Assembly: GCF_016807185.1 (NCBI RefSeq)
Contig: NZ_JAEVYN010000005.1
Span: 62,001 to 126,000, forward strand
Direction: 5' to 3'
DNA from: Leptolyngbya sp. Cla-17
Lineage (GTDB): Bacteria > Cyanobacteriota > Cyanobacteriia > Leptolyngbyales > Leptolyngbyaceae
DNA length: 64,000 nt
Shown here: in pieces, positions 37,246-46,382 of the stretch
Layout: each line of letters starts with the position of its first letter
How positions within the stretch are numbered: the first letter of the stretch is position 1
Program-made: the position numbers and the translations under genes
Notes under the pieces: model-generated
Seen by the model: the letters and a program-made list of their open reading frames with translations, nothing else
Told to the model about the DNA's origin: nothing
The model's database searches: none

Positions 37246-38337
37246 ATGGCGTTCGAACATCTTGCAATTACCATTGATGACGAAGAGGTCAGCGAGCTCT
37301 ATGAGAACCTGGTGAGTCTTGACGTAGAGCTTGATGACGAACTCGCAGCAATGTTCCAGTTGCATATTGCGATCGCCCTCCAGCCCGATGGCTCCTGGCC
37401 CTATCTTGATGACGAACGATTTCGAGTTTGGCAGCCTATTACTATTACCGCTGGCTTAGAGAGTGGTGCTGAAGAACTAATTTCTGGCTATATCACCCAT
37501 GTCAAACCATCTTTCTCTCGTAACCCTATTCAATACACGCTAGAAGTCTGGGGTATGGACAGCAGCGTTTTGATGGATCGAGAAGAAAAGTTGAAAGACT
37601 GGCCCAACAAAAAAGATAGTGATATCGCATCTGAAATTTTTAACCTGTATGGGTTTACACCAAAAACAGAAGATACAGCCGTAATTCACAATGAAGCGAT
37701 TTCCACAACTATTCAACGGGAAACTGACATTCAGTTTTTACGTCGTTTAGCCCTGCGAAATGGTTTTGAATGCTACGTTGAGGGTGCAATCGGCTATTTC
37801 CGTTCATTGCAAATCGATGCACCTCCTCAACCTGTGCTGGAAGTTCGCTTTGACGATAAAACCACTGTGCAGAAATTTTCTTTAGAGGTGAATGCGCTGA
37901 CTCCTGCCAACGTCGCCATGGTTCAAGTTGATCGCGCTACGAAGAAAGTGCTGGATGTAATTACCGAAACTAGCCAACAAGCAGCTCTAGGAAAAATGGA
38001 TGCCATCGGCTTGCTACCAGTTGGTATGAAGCCTGGAGTGGTAGTCGTAGGTGGAGTTGTGGCAACCGGACAGCCAGAAATGGCTGCTCTCTGTCAAGGA
38101 CTTTATGACCAGGGCAGTTGGTTTGTCACTGGAGAAGGAGAGGTTGCCGCAAACGGTTACGGGCATGTGCTGAGAGCTAGACAAACTGTCACCATTAAAG
38201 GGATTGGGGAAACTTACAGCGGTGTCTACTATGTCACCCATGTCACCCATTCGTTTTCTGCTGAGGGATACAAACAAATCTTTCGAGTGAAACGGAATGC
38301 CATTCTGCCGACCGGATCAGAACAATTTTCTACCTAA
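37246..38337 (+). CDS. baseplate hub protein (gpD/gp27-like)
   Basis: A 363-aa late-control-D/gp27-fold hub (Afp8 N-domain-like). Features include LVSLDVELDDELAAMFQLHI, LISGYITHVKP, DSDIASEIFNLYGFTPKTED and QRETDIQFLRRLALRNGFEC, the classic gpD signature, ending in a barrel (GYGHVLRARQTVTIKGIGET). It forms the trimeric hub on which the spike sits. In Afp the hub and spike are fused; here the spike is the next gene. Confidence 0.88.
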   Translation: MAFEHLAITIDDEEVSELYENLVSLDVELDDELAAMFQLHIAIALQPDGSWPYLDDERFRVWQPITITAGLESGAEELISGYITHVKPSFSRNPIQYTLEVWGMDSSVLMDREEKLKDWPNKKDSDIASEIFNLYGFTPKTEDTAVIHNEAISTTIQRETDIQFLRRLALRNGFECYVEGAIGYFRSLQIDAPPQPVLEVRFDDKTTVQKFSLEVNALTPANVAMVQVDRATKKVLDVITETSQQAALGKMDAIGLLPVGMKPGVVVVGGVVATGQPEMAALCQGLYDQGSWFVTGEGEVAANGYGHVLRARQTVTIKGIGETYSGVYYVTHVTHSFSAEGYKQIFRVKRNAILPTGSEQFST

Positions 38338-38370
38338 CTTCTAGACCTAAATTTCGGAGCACGATTGGTT

Positions 38371-39246
38371 ATGAGTTTGGAAAAAGTGGTTGCCAACTTA
38401 GTGCAGAAAATAGAGAACCGATTTTATGGGAAATATCGGGGGCTTGTCGTAGAAAATGCTGATCCTGAAAAATTAGGTCGCTTGAAAGTTAAAGTTCCCA
38501 GTGTGCTTGGCAATGAAGTTGTTTCTGGGTGGGCAATGCCTTGTACTCCCTATGGGGGCGATCGCGATCAAGGTTTCCTGTTTATTCCTGAAGTTGGCGC
38601 TGGGGTTTGGGTGGAGTTTGAAGAAGGCGATCTAGAATTTCCGATTTGGGTAGGCACTTTTTGGAGTAAGCCTGATGGTGAAAGTGAACTCCCAAAAGTA
38701 GCTGATGAGATTCAAAATTCACCTACTCAGAAAATCATTAAGACAAAGAAGGGCCATACGATTCAATTGGAAGATGCAGATGGCAAGGAAAAAATAACTA
38801 TCAAACACAAAGATAAATCGTTTTTTGCGATCGATGAGAACGGAAGTGTCATCATTGGTAATCAAAAAGGCTCTACGATTCTTTTGAATTCAAAAGATAA
38901 GAACCTAATGTTGGTCGATGAACACGCTAATTCAGTGATCATGTCTGAGGAAAGCATCACAATCGTTACTAAAGACGGTAAAGTGGCGATCGAGTTAAGC
39001 GGTAGTATGGCGCGGATTGCTGCAGAAGAGATTGTCATGCAGGGAAAATCAGTCGTGCTGGGGGCAGCGGGAGCACCAACAGAACTGGAACCGACCATCA
39101 AAGCCAAAACATTTTTTAGTACCATATGGGCGACCCATACCCATCCCACAGCGCTTGGTCCATCCGGTCCTCCTATCCCTCCGGTTGCACCAATGTTAGC
39201 GGCACCAGTAGTACCATTCATCACCAGCAATGTATTAGTCAAGTGA
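38371..39246 (+). CDS. spike protein (gp5/gpV-like)
   Basis: 291 aa from ATG 38371. The OB-fold domain (~20-110: GRLKVKVPSVLGNEVVSGWA, GVWVEFEEGDLEFPIWVGTF) is the phage baseplate assembly V module. It is followed by beta-helical repeats (GHTIQLEDADGKEKITIKHK, SVIMSEESITIVTKDG) forming the needle, and the ending WATHTHPTALGPSGPP typical of gpV C-termini. No PAAR domain is seen in this protein. Confidence 0.88.
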   Translation: MSLEKVVANLVQKIENRFYGKYRGLVVENADPEKLGRLKVKVPSVLGNEVVSGWAMPCTPYGGDRDQGFLFIPEVGAGVWVEFEEGDLEFPIWVGTFWSKPDGESELPKVADEIQNSPTQKIIKTKKGHTIQLEDADGKEKITIKHKDKSFFAIDENGSVIIGNQKGSTILLNSKDKNLMLVDEHANSVIMSEESITIVTKDGKVAIELSGSMARIAAEEIVMQGKSVVLGAAGAPTELEPTIKAKTFFSTIWATHTHPTALGPSGPPIPPVAPMLAAPVVPFITSNVLVK

Positions 39247-39252
39247 AGAAGG

Positions 39253-39381
39253 ATGAGCAACTGTAAATTTCCCTCTCTACCAACGCTTACGCCGCCGGAT
39301 GTTGGAATCTCGTCACCAATCTCTAAATCACCCCTTGCTTTACCCAAATTGCCTGATTTCCCAGCTTGCCCCCTAGATTAA
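39253..39381 (+). CDS. proline-rich 42-aa small ORF (possible)
   Basis: The ATG at 39253 opens 42 codons, MSNCKFPSLPTLTPPDVGIS..., with 11 prolines and two cysteines, ending PDFPACPLD. GAAGG abuts the start, closer than an ideal SD. It fills the gap between spike and the 88-aa gene exactly. It could be a tip or linker peptide, or spurious. Confidence 0.4.
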   Translation: MSNCKFPSLPTLTPPDVGISSPISKSPLALPKLPDFPACPLD

Positions 39382-39397
39382 TGAGGGAACTAATGAA

Positions 39398-39664
39398 ATG
39401 AGTTTAGATAAAGAAACTTTAAAGCAAGACATCAAGCAAGCCTTTAAAGATGCAAAAGAAACTCAGGCTCCCAAAGATCCAGATCCCCAAAAAATTGATG
39501 AGATTCAAAACAATATCCTTGAGAAGTTGTCTCTAGATATTGCTGAGGCAATCGATAAGTTTGTGAAAGGAGGCTCAGTTTCAGATATCACTGTTGAGGT
39601 TAAGGATGCGAACAATAACATGATTGGTAAAGGGACTCAAACGGGAACAGGGAAAATTGAGTGA
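39398..39664 (+). CDS. small CIS-cluster protein, unknown
   Basis: An 88-aa charged helical protein (LKQDIKQAFKDAKETQAPKD, IQNNILEKLSLDIAEAIDKF) with a short beta C-terminus (SDITVEVKDANNNMIGKG). It lies between spike and gp25 in the operon. I do not recognise a family. Similar small proteins often accompany baseplate genes and may act as chaperones. Confidence 0.55.
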   Translation: MSLDKETLKQDIKQAFKDAKETQAPKDPDPQKIDEIQNNILEKLSLDIAEAIDKFVKGGSVSDITVEVKDANNNMIGKGTQTGTGKIE

Positions 39665-39720
39665 TTCGATATTACCGATTAGGTCATTCAACCATAGTGT
39701 CAATCAATCCTTAAAGGCTC

Positions 39721-40089
39721 ATGGCACAGGGTAAAACAAGTTTTGGGTTTCCATTTTCCGTCAATCTAGCAGGTCGCATTATTTCTAGCGATGGTGACGA
39801 AGCCATTCGTGGCAAAATGATTCAGGTGCTCTTCACAGCACCGGGAGAGCGGGTCAACTTACCGGAATTTGGCTGTGGTTTATTTAATCTGGTCTTTGAA
39901 CCAAACGATGTTGTGCTGGCGGATGCGATGGAATTTACCGTGGGGCAGGCGCTGACTCGCTGGCTTCGGGATGAAATTATCGTGGATGCGGTGAGTGTCG
40001 AAGCAGAACAAGAAACGGCAATGATTGAAATTGTCTATACCAAACGGGTAGACCTGTCGCGCCAGATGGTGCGGATTCAATTCCGGTAA
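39721..40089 (+). CDS. baseplate wedge protein gp25/gpW (Afp9-like)
   Basis: A 122-aa GPW/gp25 protein: FGFPFSVNLAGRIISSDGDE, IRGKMIQVLFTAPGERVNLP and EFGCGLFNLVFEPND, the strongly conserved sheath-initiator signature (the E-x-G loop FGCGL). It nucleates sheath assembly on the baseplate. It is 20 bp before the J gene. Confidence 0.93.
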   Translation: MAQGKTSFGFPFSVNLAGRIISSDGDEAIRGKMIQVLFTAPGERVNLPEFGCGLFNLVFEPNDVVLADAMEFTVGQALTRWLRDEIIVDAVSVEAEQETAMIEIVYTKRVDLSRQMVRIQFR

Positions 40090-40109
40090 CAGTGATTCAG
40101 AGGTGACAC

Positions 40110-41675
40110 ATGGCGGAAATCCAAAAAGTAGATGGGCAATCAGTCATCGATTACGTGGCTCGCGACTACGATAGTCTGCTCCAGTCCATGCGCGATCAGA
40201 TTTCCACCAAGCTGCCGGAGTGGACCGACTATACCTCAGAAGCTGACATGGGCAATGTGCTCTTGCAGCTTTTTGCCCATATGGGCGATACCCTTAGCTA
40301 CTACCAGGATCGCATTGCCAATGAGAGCTTTCTCAGCACTGCCCAAACGCGCCGCAGCATTATTCAACATCTGCGCCTCATCGGTTATCGCCTCTCAACC
40401 GCTTCTCCAGCAGCAGCCAAACTCGTCCTGACCGTTCCCACCTCGGTCAGTGATGTATTGACAATCTCTAAAGGGGATGCCTTCGCGACTAAGAGCCAGA
40501 AGAACAAAAAGAGTGTGCGCTTTGAATATACGAGTGAAACACCGTTAATCATCAATTGCGCTACACTCCCTCTCGATCTAAAGGATAGAACCAAGAAAAT
40601 CTACGCAGACGGTATCCCTGTTGAAGAAGGACGGTTAGTGAAGGATGAAATTCTGGGAGTTTCCGATGGTAAGCCGAATCAACGCTTCACCCTGAGTCAT
40701 GCGGGTGTAATTTTACGTTCCCTTAACACCACACGGCAGGTCAATCAAGATCTGCTGCTGCTGACAGAGCAGGGCGGGATCATTGAACCCTGGACATTGC
40801 GCGAAAGTTTAGCCTTTAGTCGAGAGCAGCAGCGCGATTTTATTTTAGCGATCGATGACCAGGATCGGGCAACCGTGATTTTTGGGGATGGGGCGTTCGG
40901 ATTTATTCCACCCAGTGGACGCCAGATCAAAGTAACCTATCGGGTTGGTGGTGGAGCGTTCGGTAATGTGCCTGCTAACACGATCGAGACACTTGCCAGT
41001 GCGCCTCAACTAGCACTGGTCGGGGCCAAAGTCACCAATCCTGCTCTTGCTAGTGGCGGTGCCGATCGAGAGAGCATTGAACGCGCTGTCATGAACGCGC
41101 CCAAAGTGTTTCGTTCCCTCAAACGGGCTGTCACGGCGGATGACTACAAATCACTGGCGCTTGACTTCAATGGTGTGAGTAAAGTGCGGGCAGAGTCAAC
41201 GAACTGGAATACTGTAACACTCTATATCGCCCCTGAAGGCGGCGGACGAGTCAGCGATGTGCTAGAAGCGAACCTATTAGCCTACTTTGAGGATAAACGT
41301 CCGCTCACAACCCTCATTGAAATCGCCGATGTCGATTACGTCAAAATTTATATCACAGCCGAAGTTGGAGTTGAAAGCTACTATTCCCGTAATGAGATTA
41401 AGGAGCAGTTAGAAGGCGCTGTTGCTAAGTTACTGGCACTGGAGAATGTTGATTTCAAGCAGACCCTCTACCTCAGTAAATTCTATGAAGCGATGGAGGC
41501 GATCGCAGGGGTTGCCTACGTCAACATCACAGAGTTCAGACGACAGGGCGCAGCACCTAGTTCGATCGAGAACAGCGGCAAGATTGAGTTGGGGAGTAAT
41601 GAGATACCGATTGTCTCAGATGATCCCGCTTATCTCAAGGGCATCAAATTTTCAACCTCAGAAGAGGGAGGGTAA
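40110..41675 (+). CDS. baseplate protein J (Afp11/gp6-like)
   Basis: A 521-aa baseplate J protein: YTSEADMGNVLLQLFAHMGD, TLSYYQDRIANESFLSTAQT at the N-terminus, VTYRVGGGAFGNVPANTIET in the middle and AVTADDYKSLALDFNGVSKV in the J core. It builds the wedges of the baseplate with gp25 and protein I. A 2-bp gap separates it from the next gene. Confidence 0.92.
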   Translation: MAEIQKVDGQSVIDYVARDYDSLLQSMRDQISTKLPEWTDYTSEADMGNVLLQLFAHMGDTLSYYQDRIANESFLSTAQTRRSIIQHLRLIGYRLSTASPAAAKLVLTVPTSVSDVLTISKGDAFATKSQKNKKSVRFEYTSETPLIINCATLPLDLKDRTKKIYADGIPVEEGRLVKDEILGVSDGKPNQRFTLSHAGVILRSLNTTRQVNQDLLLLTEQGGIIEPWTLRESLAFSREQQRDFILAIDDQDRATVIFGDGAFGFIPPSGRQIKVTYRVGGGAFGNVPANTIETLASAPQLALVGAKVTNPALASGGADRESIERAVMNAPKVFRSLKRAVTADDYKSLALDFNGVSKVRAESTNWNTVTLYIAPEGGGRVSDVLEANLLAYFEDKRPLTTLIEIADVDYVKIYITAEVGVESYYSRNEIKEQLEGAVAKLLALENVDFKQTLYLSKFYEAMEAIAGVAYVNITEFRRQGAAPSSIENSGKIELGSNEIPIVSDDPAYLKGIKFSTSEEGG

Positions 41676-41677
41676 TC

Positions 41678-43936
41678 ATGCGCTTGCTGCAAATTACTGC
41701 CACTCCCCATCCTGTTGGTAACCAGATCAGCTTGCACTGGCAGAATCCGTCACCCAATCAGTACCCAGGTGTGCGGGTAGTCCGGCGGGAAGAGACCCAC
41801 CCAATATCCCCCAACGATGGCAAACTAGTCAAAGAGGGGGAGGGTTTGACAACGGCTGAGGATGAGGATCTCAAGGGCGAAACCGTTTACTACTACACCC
41901 TGTTTCCTTACCGCAGCCCGCAGCAGTACCACTTCGATCCGCACAACCGTATATCTGCGATGGCAACTGCGCCATACAATACAGCGGGGCAGTTGTACGA
42001 TCTCCTCCCGGCTATCTATCATCGCTACGATGCAGAGTCTGGTCAATTGCGCGACTTTCTTGAACTGCCAGGAGAGCAGCTTGACCAGCTCTACAGTTTT
42101 GCCACTGCCCTGCTCAACGCCTACAATCTCGATCGTGTCGATGGGCGCTTGCTGCCCCTGTTAGCGGAGTGGATTGGTTGGCAAACCGATTACCGCATAG
42201 AAATTGCCAAGCAACGCAATGAAATTCGATACGCCCCTTATCTATATCAAACAATAGGGCTGATTCCAACCCTGGAAGCAACCGTCAAGCGGTTCATCGG
42301 TTGGGAGAGTCGCACCAAAGAGTTTGTTCATAACGTCTTTCGCTCTAACTGCCCAGAGCGGCTAAACCTCTGGCTACGCCAACGCAATAGCAGCGGCGAG
42401 TGGTCTCAGTCAACCAAACCTCTATCCCTCAATTTTGCCTATGAAGGTCGTCCATCCGCTATTCGAGATCAGAGTGGAAAGCTCTGGTTGTTCTATCACA
42501 CCTTCAAGCAAAACCGCTGTGAGATCTGGTACAAGATTTATACGCCCAACGCGCCAGACGAAAAGAAATGGACACCCAGTCAACCCTTAAACAGCAATCA
42601 GGTATTTGAAAAATATCCAACCGCCGCGCTTCAGCGAGACCCAGTGCTTCAAAGTGAAAGATTGTGGGTGTTCTGGAGTGCCTATGTAAAGGCTGAGAAC
42701 CGTTGGCAAATTCAATATCAAACTCGCATCAATGACCGTTGGTCTACGGTTGAGCTTTTTAGAAACGATGGGAGCGATCGCCGCCAACCCTGCGCAGTTA
42801 CGGATACCAGCAATGGTCTTTGGTTATTCTGGATTGAATCCATTGATGGACGGCAACAACTCAAATACAACCGACACAATGGCACCAATTGGGAGCTTCC
42901 AACCGCCGCTACCTTCCCTTTGGCAAGTGGACAAGATCCATGGGCCGTGAACGATGTATTTGTAGTCATCCATCCCACCGCCGCCACGCAGCCCCTCTGG
43001 ATTTTCTGGGCACGCCAAGAGCCATCTGGCATTGTTCCCCAAACCCGCTGGCAGATTACCTATCGAGTCAAACAGGGACTTGATCCAACGGTGACCAGTG
43101 ACTGGAGTGAGGTGCGTACCCTCCCCTGGGCTGCACTGGGCAATGACGATCGGGACCCATCTGCACTGGTGCGTGAAGACGGCACAATTGAGTTGTTTTG
43201 GAGTTCTACCCGGGGTGGAAGCTGGTCGATTTGGCACACATTGCTGGATGCAACCACCCATACTTGGGGTACAGCTGAACCCATCACCACAGGTGCCTAT
43301 TCTCAACATGCACCCCTTTGTATCGCTAATCCAGAGGGTACTCTATTGATCTACCGCTCTAACCAGAGTTTGACCTACACCAGTCAGGTCTATGGTGCCA
43401 CCGACACCACGGATTTCCGATACGTCGGGTGTACTACCGTTGATACTCGTAATCTAACTAAGCTGAATTTACGGGAACAGTTCGATGATTTCCAGACCTA
43501 CACCGCTGTTGTAAACTCGCAGGGTAGACCCACAAGCTCAGCTGACTGGTTTGCCTGGTTTGCCCGTCGCGATACCGTCGGACTCTACTTAACGCCGGAC
43601 ACCGAAGATCCCGATCTGCTACAACGCGATCAGGAGCTCCTAAAAAATGTCCTGCCACAATTCCTACCCATTCAGACGCGAGTTGAATTCTTCCTGCAAC
43701 CGGCTGAAGCTGAAGAGATTTACGACACAATACAAAACGTCACAGAATTGGCAGAGGATATTGGTGTTTTAAACGAGGCAGAAATCTATAGTGATGGGGT
43801 TGATGTAGGTAGCGATCGCATCCCTGAATGGCAGTTATTTGTGACCAACACGCTTAACCATCTGACTACAAATTTTTCAGCCTCTCCCATCGAAGTCCGC
43901 TTCAGAACTTGGCACTCTGCCCTTACCTATGAATAA
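41678..43936 (+). CDS. tail protein I with inserted beta-propeller-like repeats (Afp12-like)
   Basis: A 752-aa protein. The N-terminal ~90 residues are an Fn3-like beta domain. Residues ~105-220 are the phage tail protein I module (LYDLLPAIYHRYDAESGQLR, LPLLAEWIGWQTDYRIE, GLIPTLEATVKRFIGWES). From ~240 to ~600 come at least six repeats with the core LWxFW/LFW plus W-x-I-x-Y (KLWLFYHTF, RLWVFWSAY, GLWLFWIES, PLWIFWARQ, TIELFWSST, TLLIYRSN), predicting a beta-propeller. The C-terminus returns to tail-type sequence (LKNVLPQFLPIQTRVEFFLQ). The propeller may bind carbohydrate or membrane at the baseplate rim. Confidence 0.85.
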   Translation: MRLLQITATPHPVGNQISLHWQNPSPNQYPGVRVVRREETHPISPNDGKLVKEGEGLTTAEDEDLKGETVYYYTLFPYRSPQQYHFDPHNRISAMATAPYNTAGQLYDLLPAIYHRYDAESGQLRDFLELPGEQLDQLYSFATALLNAYNLDRVDGRLLPLLAEWIGWQTDYRIEIAKQRNEIRYAPYLYQTIGLIPTLEATVKRFIGWESRTKEFVHNVFRSNCPERLNLWLRQRNSSGEWSQSTKPLSLNFAYEGRPSAIRDQSGKLWLFYHTFKQNRCEIWYKIYTPNAPDEKKWTPSQPLNSNQVFEKYPTAALQRDPVLQSERLWVFWSAYVKAENRWQIQYQTRINDRWSTVELFRNDGSDRRQPCAVTDTSNGLWLFWIESIDGRQQLKYNRHNGTNWELPTAATFPLASGQDPWAVNDVFVVIHPTAATQPLWIFWARQEPSGIVPQTRWQITYRVKQGLDPTVTSDWSEVRTLPWAALGNDDRDPSALVREDGTIELFWSSTRGGSWSIWHTLLDATTHTWGTAEPITTGAYSQHAPLCIANPEGTLLIYRSNQSLTYTSQVYGATDTTDFRYVGCTTVDTRNLTKLNLREQFDDFQTYTAVVNSQGRPTSSADWFAWFARRDTVGLYLTPDTEDPDLLQRDQELLKNVLPQFLPIQTRVEFFLQPAEAEEIYDTIQNVTELAEDIGVLNEAEIYSDGVDVGSDRIPEWQLFVTNTLNHLTTNFSASPIEVRFRTWHSALTYE

Positions 43937-43966
43937 ATCCTTACCATCTCCTAGTGGAGGCACTCC

Positions 43967-44503
43967 ATGATTGAGGAACCACTATTCAAATATTCTTGCC
44001 CCCAGGGAGAGTTTCAGGACACCCTAATCGATATTGACGGTCATGTCATTTGGCAAACTCCCTGGCAGCCCAATTTAATTGTCGATGGTTTGCGTAGAGT
44101 GTTAGCTGCGCTGATAAAGGGAGAGGGACAGGCATTAACATTTTGGGCAGTTGGAACAGGACAGGATTCTTGGGATAGCCTACCCCCAGTGCTACCTGGT
44201 GATGACGAACGTCGCCAACTCACACGACTATATCGTGAAACGAAACGCAAACCCATACCTGCCAACCAAATGATTTTTGTCGGCGGTACCTCTTTAAGTC
44301 CATCCAATCAATTACAAATTAGAGTCGATTTCCTCGCAGAAGATATTCCTACGATTGGCGATCGCCAATTGCGAGAGTTTGGGCTGATTTCAGGCGGAAC
44401 CGCTGCTTCAAATACTGGAGTTCTGATCAACCATCGGATTCATCCCCGCATTGATCTCCAGGAGGGCTTTACCCTCCAGCGCACCTTGCGCTTAACCTTT
44501 TAG
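43967..44503 (+). CDS. CIS-cluster protein, probable fibre/collar component
   Basis: A 178-aa protein with no named family. Features are QPNLIVDGLRRVLAALIKGE near the N-terminus and beta-rich sequence with QLREFGLISGGTAASNTGVL near the C-terminus, a pattern seen in phage fibre-base proteins where a subunit is repeated around a collar. It lies between protein I and the DUF6519 protein, the usual region for receptor-binding parts. Confidence 0.6.
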   Translation: MIEEPLFKYSCPQGEFQDTLIDIDGHVIWQTPWQPNLIVDGLRRVLAALIKGEGQALTFWAVGTGQDSWDSLPPVLPGDDERRQLTRLYRETKRKPIPANQMIFVGGTSLSPSNQLQIRVDFLAEDIPTIGDRQLREFGLISGGTAASNTGVLINHRIHPRIDLQEGFTLQRTLRLTF

Positions 44504-44520
44504 AGTAGGAGTTAGCAGCA

Positions 44521-46050
44521 ATGGGCAACTTTTCCCGCGATACCTTTGATCCGCTCAAGCGGTATGCCAGCGTGCGCTTACAGCAGGGGGTGCCGCTAAT
44601 TGATGCTGACTGGAATGAAATGGACGACATCCGCCGAACTGAGTTGCGGACGTTTATAAAATGGTTTATCGGCGATGGCATTCCTGCTAAGAGCGATGGC
44701 TCTAGGAATGACGCATTCCGCATTGCGGCAATACCTACACCAGATAGTGCAAATTTTAGGATTTTGGCGGGTGGTGGTACTGATGATTCAGGTGCAAATC
44801 GCTGTCTTGTCGATGGTGTTGAGGTTTTTATTACCCAAGACATCGAATTTAAAGCTCAACCTTTACATGAAAGTTATGCCGGATCTAATTCACCAGTGGC
44901 TCCTGATGCCACACCTGTAGATCCCAATGCTCCCAAAATTGCAGGTATTCCCACAACCGCTGGTTCCTATCTAGTTTATTTGGATGTATGGGAATGGGAA
45001 GTTGGTGCATCAGAAGATAATGCTCACCTAGTGAATCCGGCGATTGGCGTAGAAACCTGTGTCCGTCTCAAGCGTTCTTGGATAGTGCGGGTATTCCAAG
45101 CAGGCGCAGAAAATCGCTTACCAAATCACAGTTACTATCTTTTAGCAACCATCAACCGACCAACAGATGGTGCAACAATTACCCCCGAACAGATCACTGA
45201 CCAGCGGCGAACCGAACTCAACTTGTCCAAATACCTAAAAACTCCTATTTATGCACAACAAGGGTCAACAGTTATAGATAATCAAGCACTCAGCAGCATG
45301 TTTTCCCAACTACGTAATGCTCTGCGGAATCGCTTAGCAAGCCAAACCCTCTTTGTTGACGCAGCACCTTCGGATCTGGATAGAACTCTGGTTTACTTTA
45401 CACTTCAAGATGTTTTTCAGATATGTACATCTGGCATTACACAAGTACTGACCAACAATGTAAGTATTTCTGATGTATTCCAGTTAATGCAAATTCTTGC
45501 TGACGCGCAAGAGAACTTTTTGAAAACGCTTGACCAACATGGAAGCCCCTCAAGTAGTGGCAAAGGGAATTTTATAAACAGATATCGCCGCAACTTGAAT
45601 TTATTAAAAGACGAAATAACAGCTTCTAGTCTAATTAACACATATTCTACTCAAAAAAACATTAGTGTTTGGCTTTTCGATGAACGTGGACGTGACGTGG
45701 CAAGTATGTTGAGGTCGCAACAAGATCGATTAGCGAGGGGCGCCGTCCAAGCGATGTACCAGAAATTTCCATTCTTGGCTCGACGGTATGGAAGCATCGA
45801 GATGTCAAGTCTCTCAGGAGTTTTGAGGGTTCTCCTATTAAATGTTGCGCAAGCAGCCGAAGAGGAAGGAACGAGCAGTCTCGATGCAGCTATGAATGAA
45901 CTCAAAAGATCACTTAACAGTGTAGGAGATTCTCCTAGCTGGTACATTGAAGCATTAGAATTCATGAAGGCAAATCATGGTATTACGACGAGCGAATTCG
46001 TTGTAACAGCTAACTCATATTTTGACTATGCAATTAATGCTCTCAGTTGA
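44521..46050 (+). CDS. DUF6519-type fibre-like protein
   Basis: A 509-aa protein beginning MGNFSRDTFDPLKRYASVRL then QGVPLIDADWNE, the start of DUF6519 proteins common at the end of extracellular CIS clusters. The beta-rich N-domain (YLVYLDVWEWEVGASEDNAH) reaches ~230; the remaining ~280 residues are helical and match nothing known. It is the last gene of the operon. It likely forms the tail fibre or surface anchor. The DNA of the C-terminal half is AT-richer than the rest, so the specificity region may have been exchanged. Confidence 0.75.
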   Translation: MGNFSRDTFDPLKRYASVRLQQGVPLIDADWNEMDDIRRTELRTFIKWFIGDGIPAKSDGSRNDAFRIAAIPTPDSANFRILAGGGTDDSGANRCLVDGVEVFITQDIEFKAQPLHESYAGSNSPVAPDATPVDPNAPKIAGIPTTAGSYLVYLDVWEWEVGASEDNAHLVNPAIGVETCVRLKRSWIVRVFQAGAENRLPNHSYYLLATINRPTDGATITPEQITDQRRTELNLSKYLKTPIYAQQGSTVIDNQALSSMFSQLRNALRNRLASQTLFVDAAPSDLDRTLVYFTLQDVFQICTSGITQVLTNNVSISDVFQLMQILADAQENFLKTLDQHGSPSSSGKGNFINRYRRNLNLLKDEITASSLINTYSTQKNISVWLFDERGRDVASMLRSQQDRLARGAVQAMYQKFPFLARRYGSIEMSSLSGVLRVLLLNVAQAAEEEGTSSLDAAMNELKRSLNSVGDSPSWYIEALEFMKANHGITTSEFVVTANSYFDYAINALS

Positions 46051-46313
46051 CCAAGGAATCAAATTTTGCACGTTCGGCTCACTTGCTGATGCTTCATCGT
46101 TGTCAGAAGCAGTTTGCAATGTTACTCCCGCAACTATCCATCACTCAGCCCATAACTACTGATGTTCTAAATCAGAAGAAGCTGGTGGAGGCGACTAGTG
46201 AATTTCTTTGATAAAGACTAAATTTCAATTATTCCAGAGGCTGACCACGAGTGTGTTGCTTGAGGCGATTAAATTTAATTATGACCCTGCTTCAGTCCAA
46301 AGGATGCCCTTAA
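46051..46313. other. spacer after the CIS operon
   Basis: No gene or clear terminator is seen before the hairpin at 46314. Confidence 0.3.
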
Positions 46314-46361
46314 GGGGTTAGACTAAGCCACCCCATCACCGAGGCGGCTTAGTCTAACCCC
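46314..46361. repeat. perfect 16-bp inverted repeat between convergent operons
   Basis: GGGGTTAGACTAAGCC and its exact complement are separated by 16 nt. It lies 22 bp beyond the stop of the minus-strand primase gene and downstream of the CIS operon, so it could terminate transcription from both sides, although no T-tract follows. The core GGTTAGACTAAGCC also occurs at ~17508 and, inverted, at ~59603, which points to a dispersed repeat. Confidence 0.65.
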
Positions 46362-46382
46362 AATGACGAATTAACCCTCTAC

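Noticed and set aside
25373..46050. CIS cluster as a prophage
   Set aside because: No capsid, portal, terminase, lysis or integrase genes; AAA+, DUF4255 and DUF4157 genes are typical of extracellular CIS.
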